Shown here piece after piece: positions 1-8,443 of a stretch of DNA of 64,000 nt (its first letter is position 1; every line of letters begins with the position of its first letter). This stretch comes from Chitinophagales bacterium. Its GTDB lineage: Bacteria > Bacteroidota > Bacteroidia > Chitinophagales > Chitinophagaceae. Location: NCBI GenBank assembly GCA_020636505.1, contig JACJXR010000004.1:124001-188000 (forward strand). The letters run 5' to 3'. A model generated the notes under the pieces. It worked only from the letters and a program-made list of their open reading frames with translations. It was not told the origin of the DNA and ran no database searches. Both the position numbers and the translations under genes were made by a program.

Positions 1-46
1 CACTACCGTTCAACCCTATGTAGTAACCGCGGAAGTCGAACCGCAT
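1..46 (-). CDS. possible N-terminus of a protein leaving the window
   Basis: On the minus strand an ATG at 46-44 opens a reading frame that stays open to the window edge and reads MRFDFRGYYIGLNGS. The other two frames on this strand close in this stretch. The codon pattern looks protein-like but 15 codons cannot identify a family. A stop codon lies four codons upstream, so this ATG is the first in the frame. A Bacteroidota-type promoter about 200 bases upstream points in the same direction. It may be spurious. Confidence 0.25.
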   Translation of the reverse strand, partial: MRFDFRGYYIGLNGS

Positions 47-249
47 CCCGAGCCTTTACTCGTTTACTGTGACCTTCTCATCAAACAATCGTTACTTTTC
101 AGTTACCGTTTTTGCTGACGAGGGGGCAAAATTAAACCGTAATTATCGTTCCTCAAAATGTTTAAACAGATATTTTATTCCTGCATAAACCTACTGATAA
201 TCACGGCGTTCTGTACTTTTTAAGAGCTATCCTTTTGTCGAAGGGAGTG

Positions 250-280
250 CAAAGGTAGGAAACTATTTTATACCTCCAAA
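250..280 (-). promoter_or_regulatory. Bacteroidota-type promoter, leftward
   Basis: On the minus strand a -33 TTTG (280-277) is followed after 19 bases by a -7 TACCTTTG (257-250), matching the TTTG-N19-TAnnTTTG consensus. It drives transcription toward position 1. The following 240 bases hold no clear gene other than the possible reading frame at the extreme left edge, so either a long leader or an unrecognised RNA lies there. Confidence 0.6.
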
Positions 281-425
281 TCTATTTTCAAAAATTTAGA
301 AAAAATTTCCTGTGCTTACTAAACCCTACAGAAAAAGCGGACAGTAAAGATACAACCATCCACAACACTGTCCAAAGAATATATATATAAATACGCCTGC
401 ATGTTTCCACAAGCTAAGCACGCCA

Positions 426-446
426 TACCTGTACTATGCACAGGTA
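426..446. repeat. 7-bp inverted repeat downstream of the helicase
   Basis: TACCTGT and ACAGGTA flank a 7-base spacer about 33 bases beyond the helicase stop codon. It could act as a weak terminator, but there is no T-tract after it on the minus strand. The rest of 281-478 shows nothing recognisable. Confidence 0.25.
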
Positions 447-478
447 AATAACAGGAAAATCACAGCTTACGCACAGTT

Positions 479-2944
479 TTATTCAGCCTGGGCCTGCATT
501 CGGCGTATGCGGTCTACAAGGCTTTCGGTACTCAGCTCTTCGCGTAGCCTATCCACCTTAATCGGGAAGCAGAACGGTGTGAGCTTCTCAGGGCGAGAAA
601 TGACAATCTTACTTTGCTCTATGCGCTCCAACAGTTTGTGCAGCCTTTCCGACTCTATCTCATAGGTCAACACTTCATGATAGGCCTGTTGCAACAGCAG
701 ATGATTGGGTTCATTGCCCACCAATACATCATACAGCAGCCCACTCGAGTTCTGCAAATGTCGCTGCCGCTTTTGCTCACCGGGGAAGCCCTGAAATATC
801 AGACCGGCTATTACGGCTATATCTCTGAACTTTCTACGCCCCATCTCCGCATTGTTGATGCTGCGCTGCAAGTCGGTATACCAGTTCTCAAGGCTGAATA
901 TCTCCCTTATGTTCTCTTCATCAACAGGTATGGGTTGGTCGCTGTACAATTCAAAACCGTAATCGTTCATGGCTATGGTAAAGGTCATTCGCCTGATCTG
1001 CGAAATGCGGTATGCCAACAGCGATGCCATTGCCTGATGCACCAACCTACCCTCAAACGGATATACGAACAAATGATAGCCGTCCTTTATCTCCATCATC
1101 TCCACCAATAACTCATCCTCTTTGGGGATGACAGAGCGTTCTCTTTGTGTATCGAAAAGCGGTTGTAAAAACTCCAACAATTCATCTCCACTCGGATTGA
1201 TGGATGCCTCTTGAAATGCATGACGCAGCACTGTACCCAAATTGGAAGACAGCGGTATACGACCACCACCCCATGCAGGCACTCTTGCATGCTCGGCTTT
1301 GGAACGTTTTACCTGCACCACCATATCCTTCAATCTGATGAACTCCAAACGATTGCCTGCCAGTATGAATGAATCTCCCGGACTGAGGCTTGAAATGAAA
1401 TACTCCTCAATGGTACCCACAAAGCCACCACCCAAGAACTTCACTTGCAGTATGGCATCGCCTACTATGGTACCAATGTGCATCCTATGGCGCATAGCCA
1501 CTTTTCTGCTCAACACTTTATACAATCCGTCTGCCTGTACCACTTTGTGATATTCATCGTAGCCATTCAAAGTTTTGCCACCTGTTGTAACAAAGGACAA
1601 CATCCATTGCCATTCATCATCACTCACATCTGCATAGCAATTGGTGGTACGCACTTCGGCCAATAATTCTTCCGCCGCAAAACCATCACCCGTAGCAATG
1701 GTCACCATATATTGTATCAACACATCGAAGGCCATGACAACAGGATTGCGACTTTCGATTATCTCTTCTTCGTATGCTTTTTTCAATGCGGCACCTTCCA
1801 CTATTTCCAACGAGTGTGTAGGCACGAAGTATATATTGCTCACAGCATCGGGACTGTGACCACTACGGCCCGCACGTTGCATAAACCGCGCTATTCCCTT
1901 GGGGCTGCCTATTTGTATCACCGTATCCACAGGGCGAAAGTCCACACCTAAGTCGAGGCTGGCTGTGCAGACCACTACTTGTAGTTTGCCTTTGTGCAAT
2001 GCCTCTTCCACCCAAAGACGCGTCTCCATCTCGATACTGCTGTGGTGAAGGGCTATGGCTCCCGCAAGGTCGGGAGCGGCATCCAACAATTTCTGATACC
2101 ACATCTCCGCTTGCGAACGTACGTTGGTAAACAACAATGTGGAACGGCTGTTGCGAATGATGGGTATCACATACTCTATCATCTTCAATCCCAAATGCCC
2201 CGCCCAAGGGAAACGCTCCACACTCTCAGGCAGTATGGTCTCGATGTTTATTTTCTTTTTCTGTTGGGCACGTATCATCACACCGTTCTGCTCTTCGCCG
2301 AGCAACACATGCATGGCCTCTTCCATATTGCCGATGGTGGCGGATATGCCCCATATGCGCAATGGCTGATAATTCTCCTCCTGTTTTTTACGCAACCATT
2401 TAAGATGTGCCAATGCCAACTCTATCTGCACACCGCGTTTGCTGCCCAACAGTTCGTGCCACTCGTCGATAGCTACACAAGTAAGTGTCTCAAAAAAGCT
2501 CGCGTGATTTTTGGAGGCGAACAGCAAGTGCAAACTCTCCGGCGTGATGACCAACACCTCAGGCATATGCTTCTTCTGCCGTTCGCGCTCTGCAGTGGGT
2601 GTGTCTCCGTTGCGAATGGATACCCTCCAAGGGATTTCCAACTCCTGTAAGGCTTCCTCCATGGCACGCGCAATGTCTTTTGCCAATGCACGTAAAGGAG
2701 ACACCCAGAGTAGCTGCAATCCGTTGCCTTGTTTGGATTTGTAATCGGGGGTACGATTTATCCAATCGATGACTACCGCCAAAAACACAGAATAGGTTTT
2801 ACCGAAACCGGTAGGTGCATTCACTATGCCACTCAACCCCTCCACATGCATCTGCCATGTCTCCTCCTGAAAAGGAAACGCACTTAGCCCCTTTGCGGCT
2901 AACCAATCGGTTATGACTTTGTGACCTGTGTTTTTTTGCGGCAT
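479..2944 (-). CDS. Lhr-type ligase-associated DEXH-box DNA helicase
   Basis: An 821-residue superfamily 2 helicase. Visible motifs: Walker A APTGFGKTYS (Lys49), Walker B DEWH (about residue 159, hence DEXH), motif III SATIGN, and motif VI QRAGRSGH. The long C-terminal part (about 480-821) fits the winged-helix and Lhr-specific domains. Length and motif order match the ligase-associated DNA damage response helicases, which normally sit beside an ATP-dependent DNA ligase, an exonuclease-like metallo-beta-lactamase protein and a phosphoesterase. None of these partners lies next to it here, so the usual operon appears broken or its partners are elsewhere. The role is ATP-driven 3'-5' unwinding in DNA repair (family knowledge). 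Start chosen at the first ATG, which gives MPQKN before the conserved region. Confidence 0.88.
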   Translation of the reverse strand: MPQKNTGHKVITDWLAAKGLSAFPFQEETWQMHVEGLSGIVNAPTGFGKTYSVFLAVVIDWINRTPDYKSKQGNGLQLLWVSPLRALAKDIARAMEEALQELEIPWRVSIRNGDTPTAERERQKKHMPEVLVITPESLHLLFASKNHASFFETLTCVAIDEWHELLGSKRGVQIELALAHLKWLRKKQEENYQPLRIWGISATIGNMEEAMHVLLGEEQNGVMIRAQQKKKINIETILPESVERFPWAGHLGLKMIEYVIPIIRNSRSTLLFTNVRSQAEMWYQKLLDAAPDLAGAIALHHSSIEMETRLWVEEALHKGKLQVVVCTASLDLGVDFRPVDTVIQIGSPKGIARFMQRAGRSGHSPDAVSNIYFVPTHSLEIVEGAALKKAYEEEIIESRNPVVMAFDVLIQYMVTIATGDGFAAEELLAEVRTTNCYADVSDDEWQWMLSFVTTGGKTLNGYDEYHKVVQADGLYKVLSRKVAMRHRMHIGTIVGDAILQVKFLGGGFVGTIEEYFISSLSPGDSFILAGNRLEFIRLKDMVVQVKRSKAEHARVPAWGGGRIPLSSNLGTVLRHAFQEASINPSGDELLEFLQPLFDTQRERSVIPKEDELLVEMMEIKDGYHLFVYPFEGRLVHQAMASLLAYRISQIRRMTFTIAMNDYGFELYSDQPIPVDEENIREIFSLENWYTDLQRSINNAEMGRRKFRDIAVIAGLIFQGFPGEQKRQRHLQNSSGLLYDVLVGNEPNHLLLQQAYHEVLTYEIESERLHKLLERIEQSKIVISRPEKLTPFCFPIKVDRLREELSTESLVDRIRRMQAQAE

Positions 2945-3005
2945 TTGAGAATTACAATAATACTAAAAGCTATACCTTCAATAAACAATATTTGGATAAA
3001 GAGTC

Positions 3006-3455
3006 ATGCACCAAATCGTATCAGAGTACATTCACAATAAGTTCAACCAATTAGTTGTAAAACATGGTTTTAGGATAGAATCTGAAATTAATGAAGACGG
3101 GTACTATCAAATTATCTACACTTCAGATTGGCTTACTATAGAAATTGAAGAATATCGCACAGAACTTTATGTGTATCTGTATAAACCGAACGGACGTAAC
3201 GAAGCGATTAACATGTACAATATCTTAGAGTTCAAAGCACTATTCAGCACAGAACCATCAGACTCAAACTACTTTCATGAAGTGAAAGATGAAATTGAGC
3301 GTTATAAAAAACAAATAGACCATATTACCTTAACAATAATCAACAACTATAAACTTATATCTGACTTTTTTGACGACCATGATTTTCACTCAAACTATAT
3401 TGAGTTTGAGAAATACCGGAAGAAGCAATATCCTCAATACTATAAAACAAATTAG
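3006..3455 (+). CDS. hypothetical protein, 149 residues
   Basis: An unrecognised soluble protein, acidic and rich in Asn, Ile, Tyr and Glu, with no signal peptide or membrane segment. The region from about residue 20 to 75 looks like beta strands and the rest is helical with many charged residues. Its base composition is clearly more AT-rich than the helicase to the left, which suggests a later arrival. It is 23 bases upstream of the thioredoxin-like gene on the same strand, so the two may be co-transcribed. Small acidic proteins of this shape include some immunity proteins, but nothing here shows a toxin partner. Confidence 0.7.
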   Translation: MHQIVSEYIHNKFNQLVVKHGFRIESEINEDGYYQIIYTSDWLTIEIEEYRTELYVYLYKPNGRNEAINMYNILEFKALFSTEPSDSNYFHEVKDEIERYKKQIDHITLTIINNYKLISDFFDDHDFHSNYIEFEKYRKKQYPQYYKTN

Positions 3456-3478
3456 TTTGTCATAACTATCACTCCAAT

Positions 3479-4036
3479 ATGAGAACCCTTTTATTCTTAC
3501 TTACCATAATAACCTGCACTACTCTACACGCACAAGAAAAACCTCGTTTTGTGTTGCCCAATTGGGACTCCATCAACCAAACCATACTGGCTACCGACTA
3601 TGTACCTTTTGACATTACCACTCATAGCGGACAAAAGCTGAACAACAATGCTATAAAAGGCAAGGTTACATTCTTTTCATTTTGGGCAAAAAGCTGCAAA
3701 CCCTGCATCCAAGAGTTCGACGAGCTGAATGAACTGTACAGTAATTTCAGCAACGACACCAATATGGTGTTTGTCGCCATTACTTACGATAAGAAAGAAG
3801 ACATTGCCGATGTACTGGAAAAACACAAAGTCACATTTCCCATAGCTTCTGTGCCATCGGTTCAAGCAATGCATGGAATGAATTACGGCAGAGGAATGCC
3901 AAGCGCGGTTCTTATAGACAAGCAAGGTAAAGTTCGCCGAGTAGGATACACGAGCATTGGCTCAACCAACAACAAAACCACTTTGACGGTCGACTCCGCC
4001 ACAAGATTGTTCAACAGATACTTAGAGGAGCAGTAG
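3479..4036 (+). CDS. TlpA-like periplasmic thioredoxin-fold reductase
   Basis: 185 residues with a signal peptide (about 1-19, ending LHAQ) and a thioredoxin fold. The redox motif is WAKSCKPC (Cys73, Cys76), with the cis-proline at Pro141 in GMPSAVLIDKQG. This is the AhpC/TSA-TlpA type of oxidoreductase that keeps periplasmic cysteines reduced, for example in cytochrome c maturation or protein repair; the actual client is unknown. The sequence between the Cys motif and the cis-Pro is of normal length. Ends only 4 bases before the convergent methyltransferase gene, leaving no room for a separate terminator. Confidence 0.85.
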   Translation: MRTLLFLLTIITCTTLHAQEKPRFVLPNWDSINQTILATDYVPFDITTHSGQKLNNNAIKGKVTFFSFWAKSCKPCIQEFDELNELYSNFSNDTNMVFVAITYDKKEDIADVLEKHKVTFPIASVPSVQAMHGMNYGRGMPSAVLIDKQGKVRRVGYTSIGSTNNKTTLTVDSATRLFNRYLEEQ

Positions 4037-4040
4037 CGAT

Positions 4041-4841
4041 TTACTCTTTGGCAGCTCTCAACGAATACATCATAGGTATTTTACCCTCCATGCCCCTTAT
4101 CTGCCATTTGCCGTCGGCCACTTCCACAACATTATTAAAGCATTTGTAAGGGGCATAGTCAAACTCGTTGAAACGCTCCAACTTCAGCCCTGCATCCAGT
4201 AACGATTGCAGCACTTCTCCAAAGTCGTGGTTCCACCCTATCTCTTTCATCTTCATATCCACATTGCGGTCTGTATATGTCCCTTGCAGCTCTTCTATTA
4301 TAGGCTCACGATTGAAATAGTAATAAGTCGGCTGTTTGAACTCATAGTCGTACATCCATATCACCGGATGAAACTCCACAAACACAAATTGCCCTCCCGG
4401 CTTCAGCATCTTGGCCACCACATCGGCAAAACGTTGCATATCGGGCAGCCATCCTATCACCCCGTAGCTTGCAAACACAATATCAAACTGTTCATTGACC
4501 GCATCAGGCACACTGTAAGTATCCGCACGTACAAATGTTGCGTCAAGACCCAAGTCTTCATTTATCTTTTGCGCATAGGCTATGGCATCGTCGGAGATAT
4601 CCGTACCTGTCACCTTCGCACCCATACGTGCCAGCGACAAGCTATCCTGCCCGAAATGGCATTGCAGGTGCAATATGCTTTTGCCTTTCACATCTCCCAA
4701 CAACTCCAACTCCGGTTCTTTCAACGAGGTGTTCCCTTTCAGGAAACCTTCCATATCGTAAAACTCCGAGCCTGTATGATGCTTGGTTTTTTCATTCCAC
4801 AAAGCTCGGTTCACCTCAAAATATTCTTGTTCTTTATTCAT
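4041..4841 (-). CDS. class I SAM-dependent methyltransferase
   Basis: 266 residues with a Rossmann-fold methyltransferase core: motif I HLQCHFGQDSLSLARMG (about 58-74), the acidic residue GTDIS that would bind the SAM ribose (about 79-83), then FDIVFASYG as the motif IV region. The substrate cannot be read from the sequence. Such proteins are often annotated as UbiE/Coq5-like or small-molecule methyltransferases. Its start overlaps the end of the secreted protein gene upstream by 8 bases, so the two form a translationally coupled pair. Confidence 0.85.
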   Translation of the reverse strand: MNKEQEYFEVNRALWNEKTKHHTGSEFYDMEGFLKGNTSLKEPELELLGDVKGKSILHLQCHFGQDSLSLARMGAKVTGTDISDDAIAYAQKINEDLGLDATFVRADTYSVPDAVNEQFDIVFASYGVIGWLPDMQRFADVVAKMLKPGGQFVFVEFHPVIWMYDYEFKQPTYYYFNREPIIEELQGTYTDRNVDMKMKEIGWNHDFGEVLQSLLDAGLKLERFNEFDYAPYKCFNNVVEVADGKWQIRGMEGKIPMMYSLRAAKE

Positions 4842-5661
4842 TGTTCAAACTCATATTGTAATTATCACCTTTGCAATCAAACCATGGTATTCTTATTGCA
4901 CAATAAAGTTTACCATCTACAAATGATGGTATCTCCTTACGACTTATATATCCGTATTGCCCCTTCTTATACCACCATTGTGGAGTAGTGAACAGCATAT
5001 CTCCGGCTTGTAGCTGCTTACCATCGTATTCAAATACAGCGTACTTGCTTTTGTTCCTTTTACGATGACGTACAGGCTCGATACTTGTAATATTCAACAC
5101 AAGTTCTTGCTTTTCAATATCCATGTCCTTTACAACAGCTATGATTCTAAATTCAGTCCATTTATTGATTAATTTATTAAAAACTGAAGTTTGCTTATTG
5201 TATTTATGATGAACAGTATCTCCTATTTTATAATTGTCCGTCCAACTGTTGATCTTATATCTTCCGGAAATATTCTTCCAATAGCGTGCATCCTGCCAGA
5301 GCTCTATGCCCGGCTTTAGGATACACCCTCCCCATGTTGTGTATTGGTCAAGATGAATGGCACTGTCTCTCCAATATAGAGTTACGCTAAAAACATTGAC
5401 CCTTATACCTACCTTCGACATATCAACCTTTTTATATTCCTCCACAGTTCCTTTTACCACATAAATAGAATCGAAACCATAGCGTGCATAATAAATAGCA
5501 GCAGCCGTATCTCCTATTTCATATTCCTCTTCACCTGATATCGGATAATTGATGTAATAATCATCCGCATACGCTTTGTGAACTATTGCATCAATTTGCG
5601 CGGAGGCGGGTAGATACAATCCAAATATTGCGATAAGATATAGCAGTGTATACTTCTTCAT
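4834..5661 (-). CDS. secreted hypothetical protein, 275 residues
   Basis: Begins with a signal peptide (about 1-22, ending LPASAQ), so it is exported to the periplasm or surface. The rest is rich in Tyr, Trp and Asp with alternating strand-like stretches. I do not recognise the family. It carries no lipobox and no type IX sorting domain. It overlaps the downstream methyltransferase gene by 8 bases, which ties expression but does not tell function. Confidence 0.7.
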   Translation of the reverse strand: MKKYTLLYLIAIFGLYLPASAQIDAIVHKAYADDYYINYPISGEEEYEIGDTAAAIYYARYGFDSIYVVKGTVEEYKKVDMSKVGIRVNVFSVTLYWRDSAIHLDQYTTWGGCILKPGIELWQDARYWKNISGRYKINSWTDNYKIGDTVHHKYNKQTSVFNKLINKWTEFRIIAVVKDMDIEKQELVLNITSIEPVRHRKRNKSKYAVFEYDGKQLQAGDMLFTTPQWWYKKGQYGYISRKEIPSFVDGKLYCAIRIPWFDCKGDNYNMSLNNE

Positions 5662-5722
5662 CTTACATGTAAAAATAGGGCATTTGCAATTGTTGGCATT
5701 TTAAGCAAAGTCACATACAACC

Positions 5723-6175
5723 TTATTTCTTCTTGGTTTCGAGACTCCCCTTCAATCCCTTTAATCGTTGTTGCACATCGTGCCTTAACCTGCTTTTCAC
5801 CAAAGAAGTGAACAAATTGAATGGAAAACGAAGTTGAAAAGAGTACACAAATATCACTTCCGTTTGTGTGTCACCCATCTCTTTGAATCGCCACGATGCT
5901 GAGAACGACTTGAACATATATGGTCCTTTGGTCATTGTTACCGCAGCCACTTTCGGCCGGTCGAATGACACATACACGGTTTCCATACCCACATTGTTCT
6001 TGGCCATACAGTAAGCCTTAACACCCTTATCTACAGCTTTGGCCCCATCCATCAGCTCCGCACTTATCAAGAAGGGGTCCCAATCGAGTCTGTTCTCATA
6101 ATCCTGAGTACGGTCGAATACTTGCTCAATCGCTTCATTGATGATGATCGTTTCTGTAAACTTGGTGCTTTTCAT
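5723..6175 (-). CDS. SRPBCC family protein
   Basis: 150 residues that fit the START/polyketide cyclase-like helix-grip fold: an N-terminal strand KFTETIIINEAIEQVF, the DRTQDYENRLDWDPF segment typical of these lipid or ligand binding proteins, central strands, and a long C-terminal helix. The frame is open for a further 100 codons upstream, but that extension would run into the promoter region of the divergent gene at 6312 and has no family similarity, so the ATG at 6175 (MKSTKFTE) is taken. Ligand unknown. Confidence 0.75.
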   Translation of the reverse strand: MKSTKFTETIIINEAIEQVFDRTQDYENRLDWDPFLISAELMDGAKAVDKGVKAYCMAKNNVGMETVYVSFDRPKVAAVTMTKGPYMFKSFSASWRFKEMGDTQTEVIFVYSFQLRFPFNLFTSLVKSRLRHDVQQRLKGLKGSLETKKK

Positions 6176-6311
6176 GTTCAGACCCGCGTTGTGCAAAACA
6201 TTATCGCTACAAGTTACGAATAACCACATGTGCCACGCGAGCTTTTTGCAATTAATACCGAATAAACAAGCTAAACTCCTTAATTTGCAGACCCGAAAGA
6301 TGTAAAAGACT

Positions 6312-6866
6312 ATGGACGCATTTTTGAACACATTATTGGAGATACTCAAATACACCCTACCGTCGCTGATCATGCTCATGGTCACGTACATGATAGTTAG
6401 CAAGTTTTTGACGGAGCAAACCACGCGCAAGCAGTTGGCCTTGTTCCACGAAACGCAAAACATCACCATACCCATGCGCTTACAAGCTTACGAGCGTCTG
6501 ACCTTGTATGTGGAGCGTATAACTCCACGCAACCTGCTCAGCCGTGTATATCAAAAAGACATGAACGTAGCCGTATATCACGCAATGTTGACGGAGACCA
6601 TCAAATCCGAGTTTGAACATAATTTGGCACAACAGATATATGTGTCTCGCGGTGTATGGGAAACCATACGCAGTGTAAAAGAGCAAGAGATAAACATCAT
6701 CAATACTTTTGCGCAAAGGTTGGACCCCGAAGCACCTGCCAAAGAGCTACACAAGTTGATATTGGAATATGTGTTGACCGACGAGGGCGAACAACCTACC
6801 GAAGTGGCATTGGCCATCATCACAGACGAATCCAGAAGAGTATTGACACACGGCCCTCAGGCATAA
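6312..6866 (+). CDS. membrane-anchored conserved protein upstream of the acyl-CoA mutase
   Basis: 184 residues: a single membrane helix at about 14-32 followed by a cytoplasmic helical domain with the phrase MRLQAYERLTLYVERI. I recall this as a family of unknown function conserved in Bacteroidota and found next to methylmalonyl-CoA mutase subunit genes (DUF7935-like); the family name is from memory. The stop is 23 bases before the mutase start, so they are almost certainly one operon. It may anchor or support the mutase complex, but that is inference. Confidence 0.75.
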   Translation: MDAFLNTLLEILKYTLPSLIMLMVTYMIVSKFLTEQTTRKQLALFHETQNITIPMRLQAYERLTLYVERITPRNLLSRVYQKDMNVAVYHAMLTETIKSEFEHNLAQQIYVSRGVWETIRSVKEQEINIINTFAQRLDPEAPAKELHKLILEYVLTDEGEQPTEVALAIITDESRRVLTHGPQA

Positions 6867-6889
6867 GTTGAACAAGAAAGCATAGCAAA

Positions 6890-8443
6890 GTGAGCGATAA
6901 ACAATTCAAGACCGATTCAGGAATAGAGATAAAGCAGGTGTACACCGAACCTGTTGAGATGAATGAACAACCCGGCGAATATCCGTACACTCGTGGGGTA
7001 CATCCGGGCATGTATCGCAACAGGCTGTGGACCATGCGCCAATATGCAGGGTTCAGCACGGCGGAAGAATCCAACAAACGCTACCACTATCTGTTGAGTC
7101 AGGGTGTGATGGGTTTGTCTGTAGCATTCGATCTACCTACACAAATAGGCTACGATTCCGACCACGATATGGCGGATGGTGAAGTGGGTAAAGTAGGTGT
7201 GGCCATCGACTCATTGGAAGACATGGAGATTCTCTTCAAAGGCATCAAGTTGGAAGACATCTCTACATCAATGACCATCAACTCCACCGGATACATACTA
7301 TTGTCGCTATACATTGCCTTGGCCAAAAAGCAAGGTGCAGATGTCAAGAAAATATCCGGCACCATTCAAAATGACATACTGAAAGAATACGCTGCTCGCG
7401 GTACATACATATACCCGCCTGAGCCATCCATGCGTATTATCACAGATATATTTGAATACTGCAGCAAAGAAGTACCCAAATGGAATACCATTTCTATATC
7501 GGGTTATCATATACGCGAGGCAGGAGCCACAGCGGTTCAAGAGCTGGCATTCACATTGGCCAACGGTAAAGCATATTTAAAAGCCGCCATCGACAAAGGG
7601 CTGGATATTAATGTATTCGCTCAACGTCTGTCATTCTTCTTCAACGCGCACAACAATCTGTTTGAAGAAGTGGCCAAGTTTCGTGCGGCACGTCGCATGT
7701 GGGCCAAGATCACAACAGACCTTGGAGCAACAGACCCCAAAGCGCAAATGCTCCGCTTCCATACACAAACGGGCGGCAGCACACTTACTGCACAACAACC
7801 CAAGAACAACATCATACGCGTTTCACTGCAAGCATTGAGCGCGGTGTTGGGCGGCACACAATCATTACACACCAACGGCTACGACGAGGCATTGTCACTG
7901 CCTACCGAAGAAGCGGCAACCATCGCATTACGCACACAACAAGTGATAGCTTTCGAAAGTGGTGTAACGGAAACCGTAGACCCTCTTGCCGGTTCTTACT
8001 TTGTGGAAAGCCTGACCAATGAGGTGGAAGCAGCCGCATGGAAACTCATCGACAAGATAGACGTCATGGGTGGTGCGGTAAAAGCCATCGAACAAAATTT
8101 CATTCAAGAAGAAATAGCTCGCTCTTCATATCAATACACCAAAGACATCGAAACAGGCGACAAACCGATAGTGGGTGTCAACAAGTACGTCACTGACGAA
8201 GCCGACGAACCACCGGTTTTGAAAATAGACGATTCCATCCGCCAAACTCAAATGGAAAAGCTGAAAACACTTCGCGAAAAACGTGACGCAGCAAAAGCTC
8301 AAGCTTGTCTGAATGAGGTGCGTCGTTGTGCAAAGGGTACGGACAACTTGATGCCGGCTGTAATAGATGCAGTGGAAAATCTTTGTACCGTGGGCGAAAT
8401 ATCCGACGTACTTAGAGAAGTATACGGAGAGTATAAAGGCTAA
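6890..8443 (+). CDS. methylmalonyl-CoA mutase, catalytic (large) subunit lacking the B12 domain
   Basis: 517 residues covering the TIM-barrel catalytic domain of the cobalamin-dependent acyl-CoA mutases, starting at GTG. The protein ends after VGEISDVLREVYGEYKG, where full-length enzymes continue into a B12-binding flavodoxin-like domain, so a separate small B12 subunit is required; none is in the window. Aligning by eye with the Propionibacterium enzyme, Tyr52, Arg170 and His207 correspond to Tyr89, Arg207 and His244. Isobutyryl-CoA mutases have Phe and Gln at the first two places, so the substrate is predicted to be methylmalonyl-CoA/succinyl-CoA. Its 3' end overlaps the convergent DUF3810 gene by 4 bases. 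Confidence 0.9.
   Translation: MSDKQFKTDSGIEIKQVYTEPVEMNEQPGEYPYTRGVHPGMYRNRLWTMRQYAGFSTAEESNKRYHYLLSQGVMGLSVAFDLPTQIGYDSDHDMADGEVGKVGVAIDSLEDMEILFKGIKLEDISTSMTINSTGYILLSLYIALAKKQGADVKKISGTIQNDILKEYAARGTYIYPPEPSMRIITDIFEYCSKEVPKWNTISISGYHIREAGATAVQELAFTLANGKAYLKAAIDKGLDINVFAQRLSFFFNAHNNLFEEVAKFRAARRMWAKITTDLGATDPKAQMLRFHTQTGGSTLTAQQPKNNIIRVSLQALSAVLGGTQSLHTNGYDEALSLPTEEAATIALRTQQVIAFESGVTETVDPLAGSYFVESLTNEVEAAAWKLIDKIDVMGGAVKAIEQNFIQEEIARSSYQYTKDIETGDKPIVGVNKYVTDEADEPPVLKIDDSIRQTQMEKLKTLREKRDAAKAQACLNEVRRCAKGTDNLMPAVIDAVENLCTVGEISDVLREVYGEYKG

Noticed and set aside
426..446. Terminator of the helicase gene
   Set aside because: The stem is short with a long loop and no T-tract follows on the minus strand; it is listed only as an inverted repeat.
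1994..2650. 218-codon open frame opposite the helicase gene
   Set aside because: Antisense to conserved helicase motifs, with no promoter and a composition unlike a real protein.
3006..3455. Small AT-rich acidic protein as an immunity protein of a toxin system
   Set aside because: No toxin-like gene, repeat or secretion signal is next to it. The idea rests on shape and composition only.
5723..6475. 250-residue version of the SRPBCC protein
   Set aside because: The extra 100 residues overlap the start of the divergent gene at 6312 and carry no family features; the ATG at 6175 gives the normal domain.
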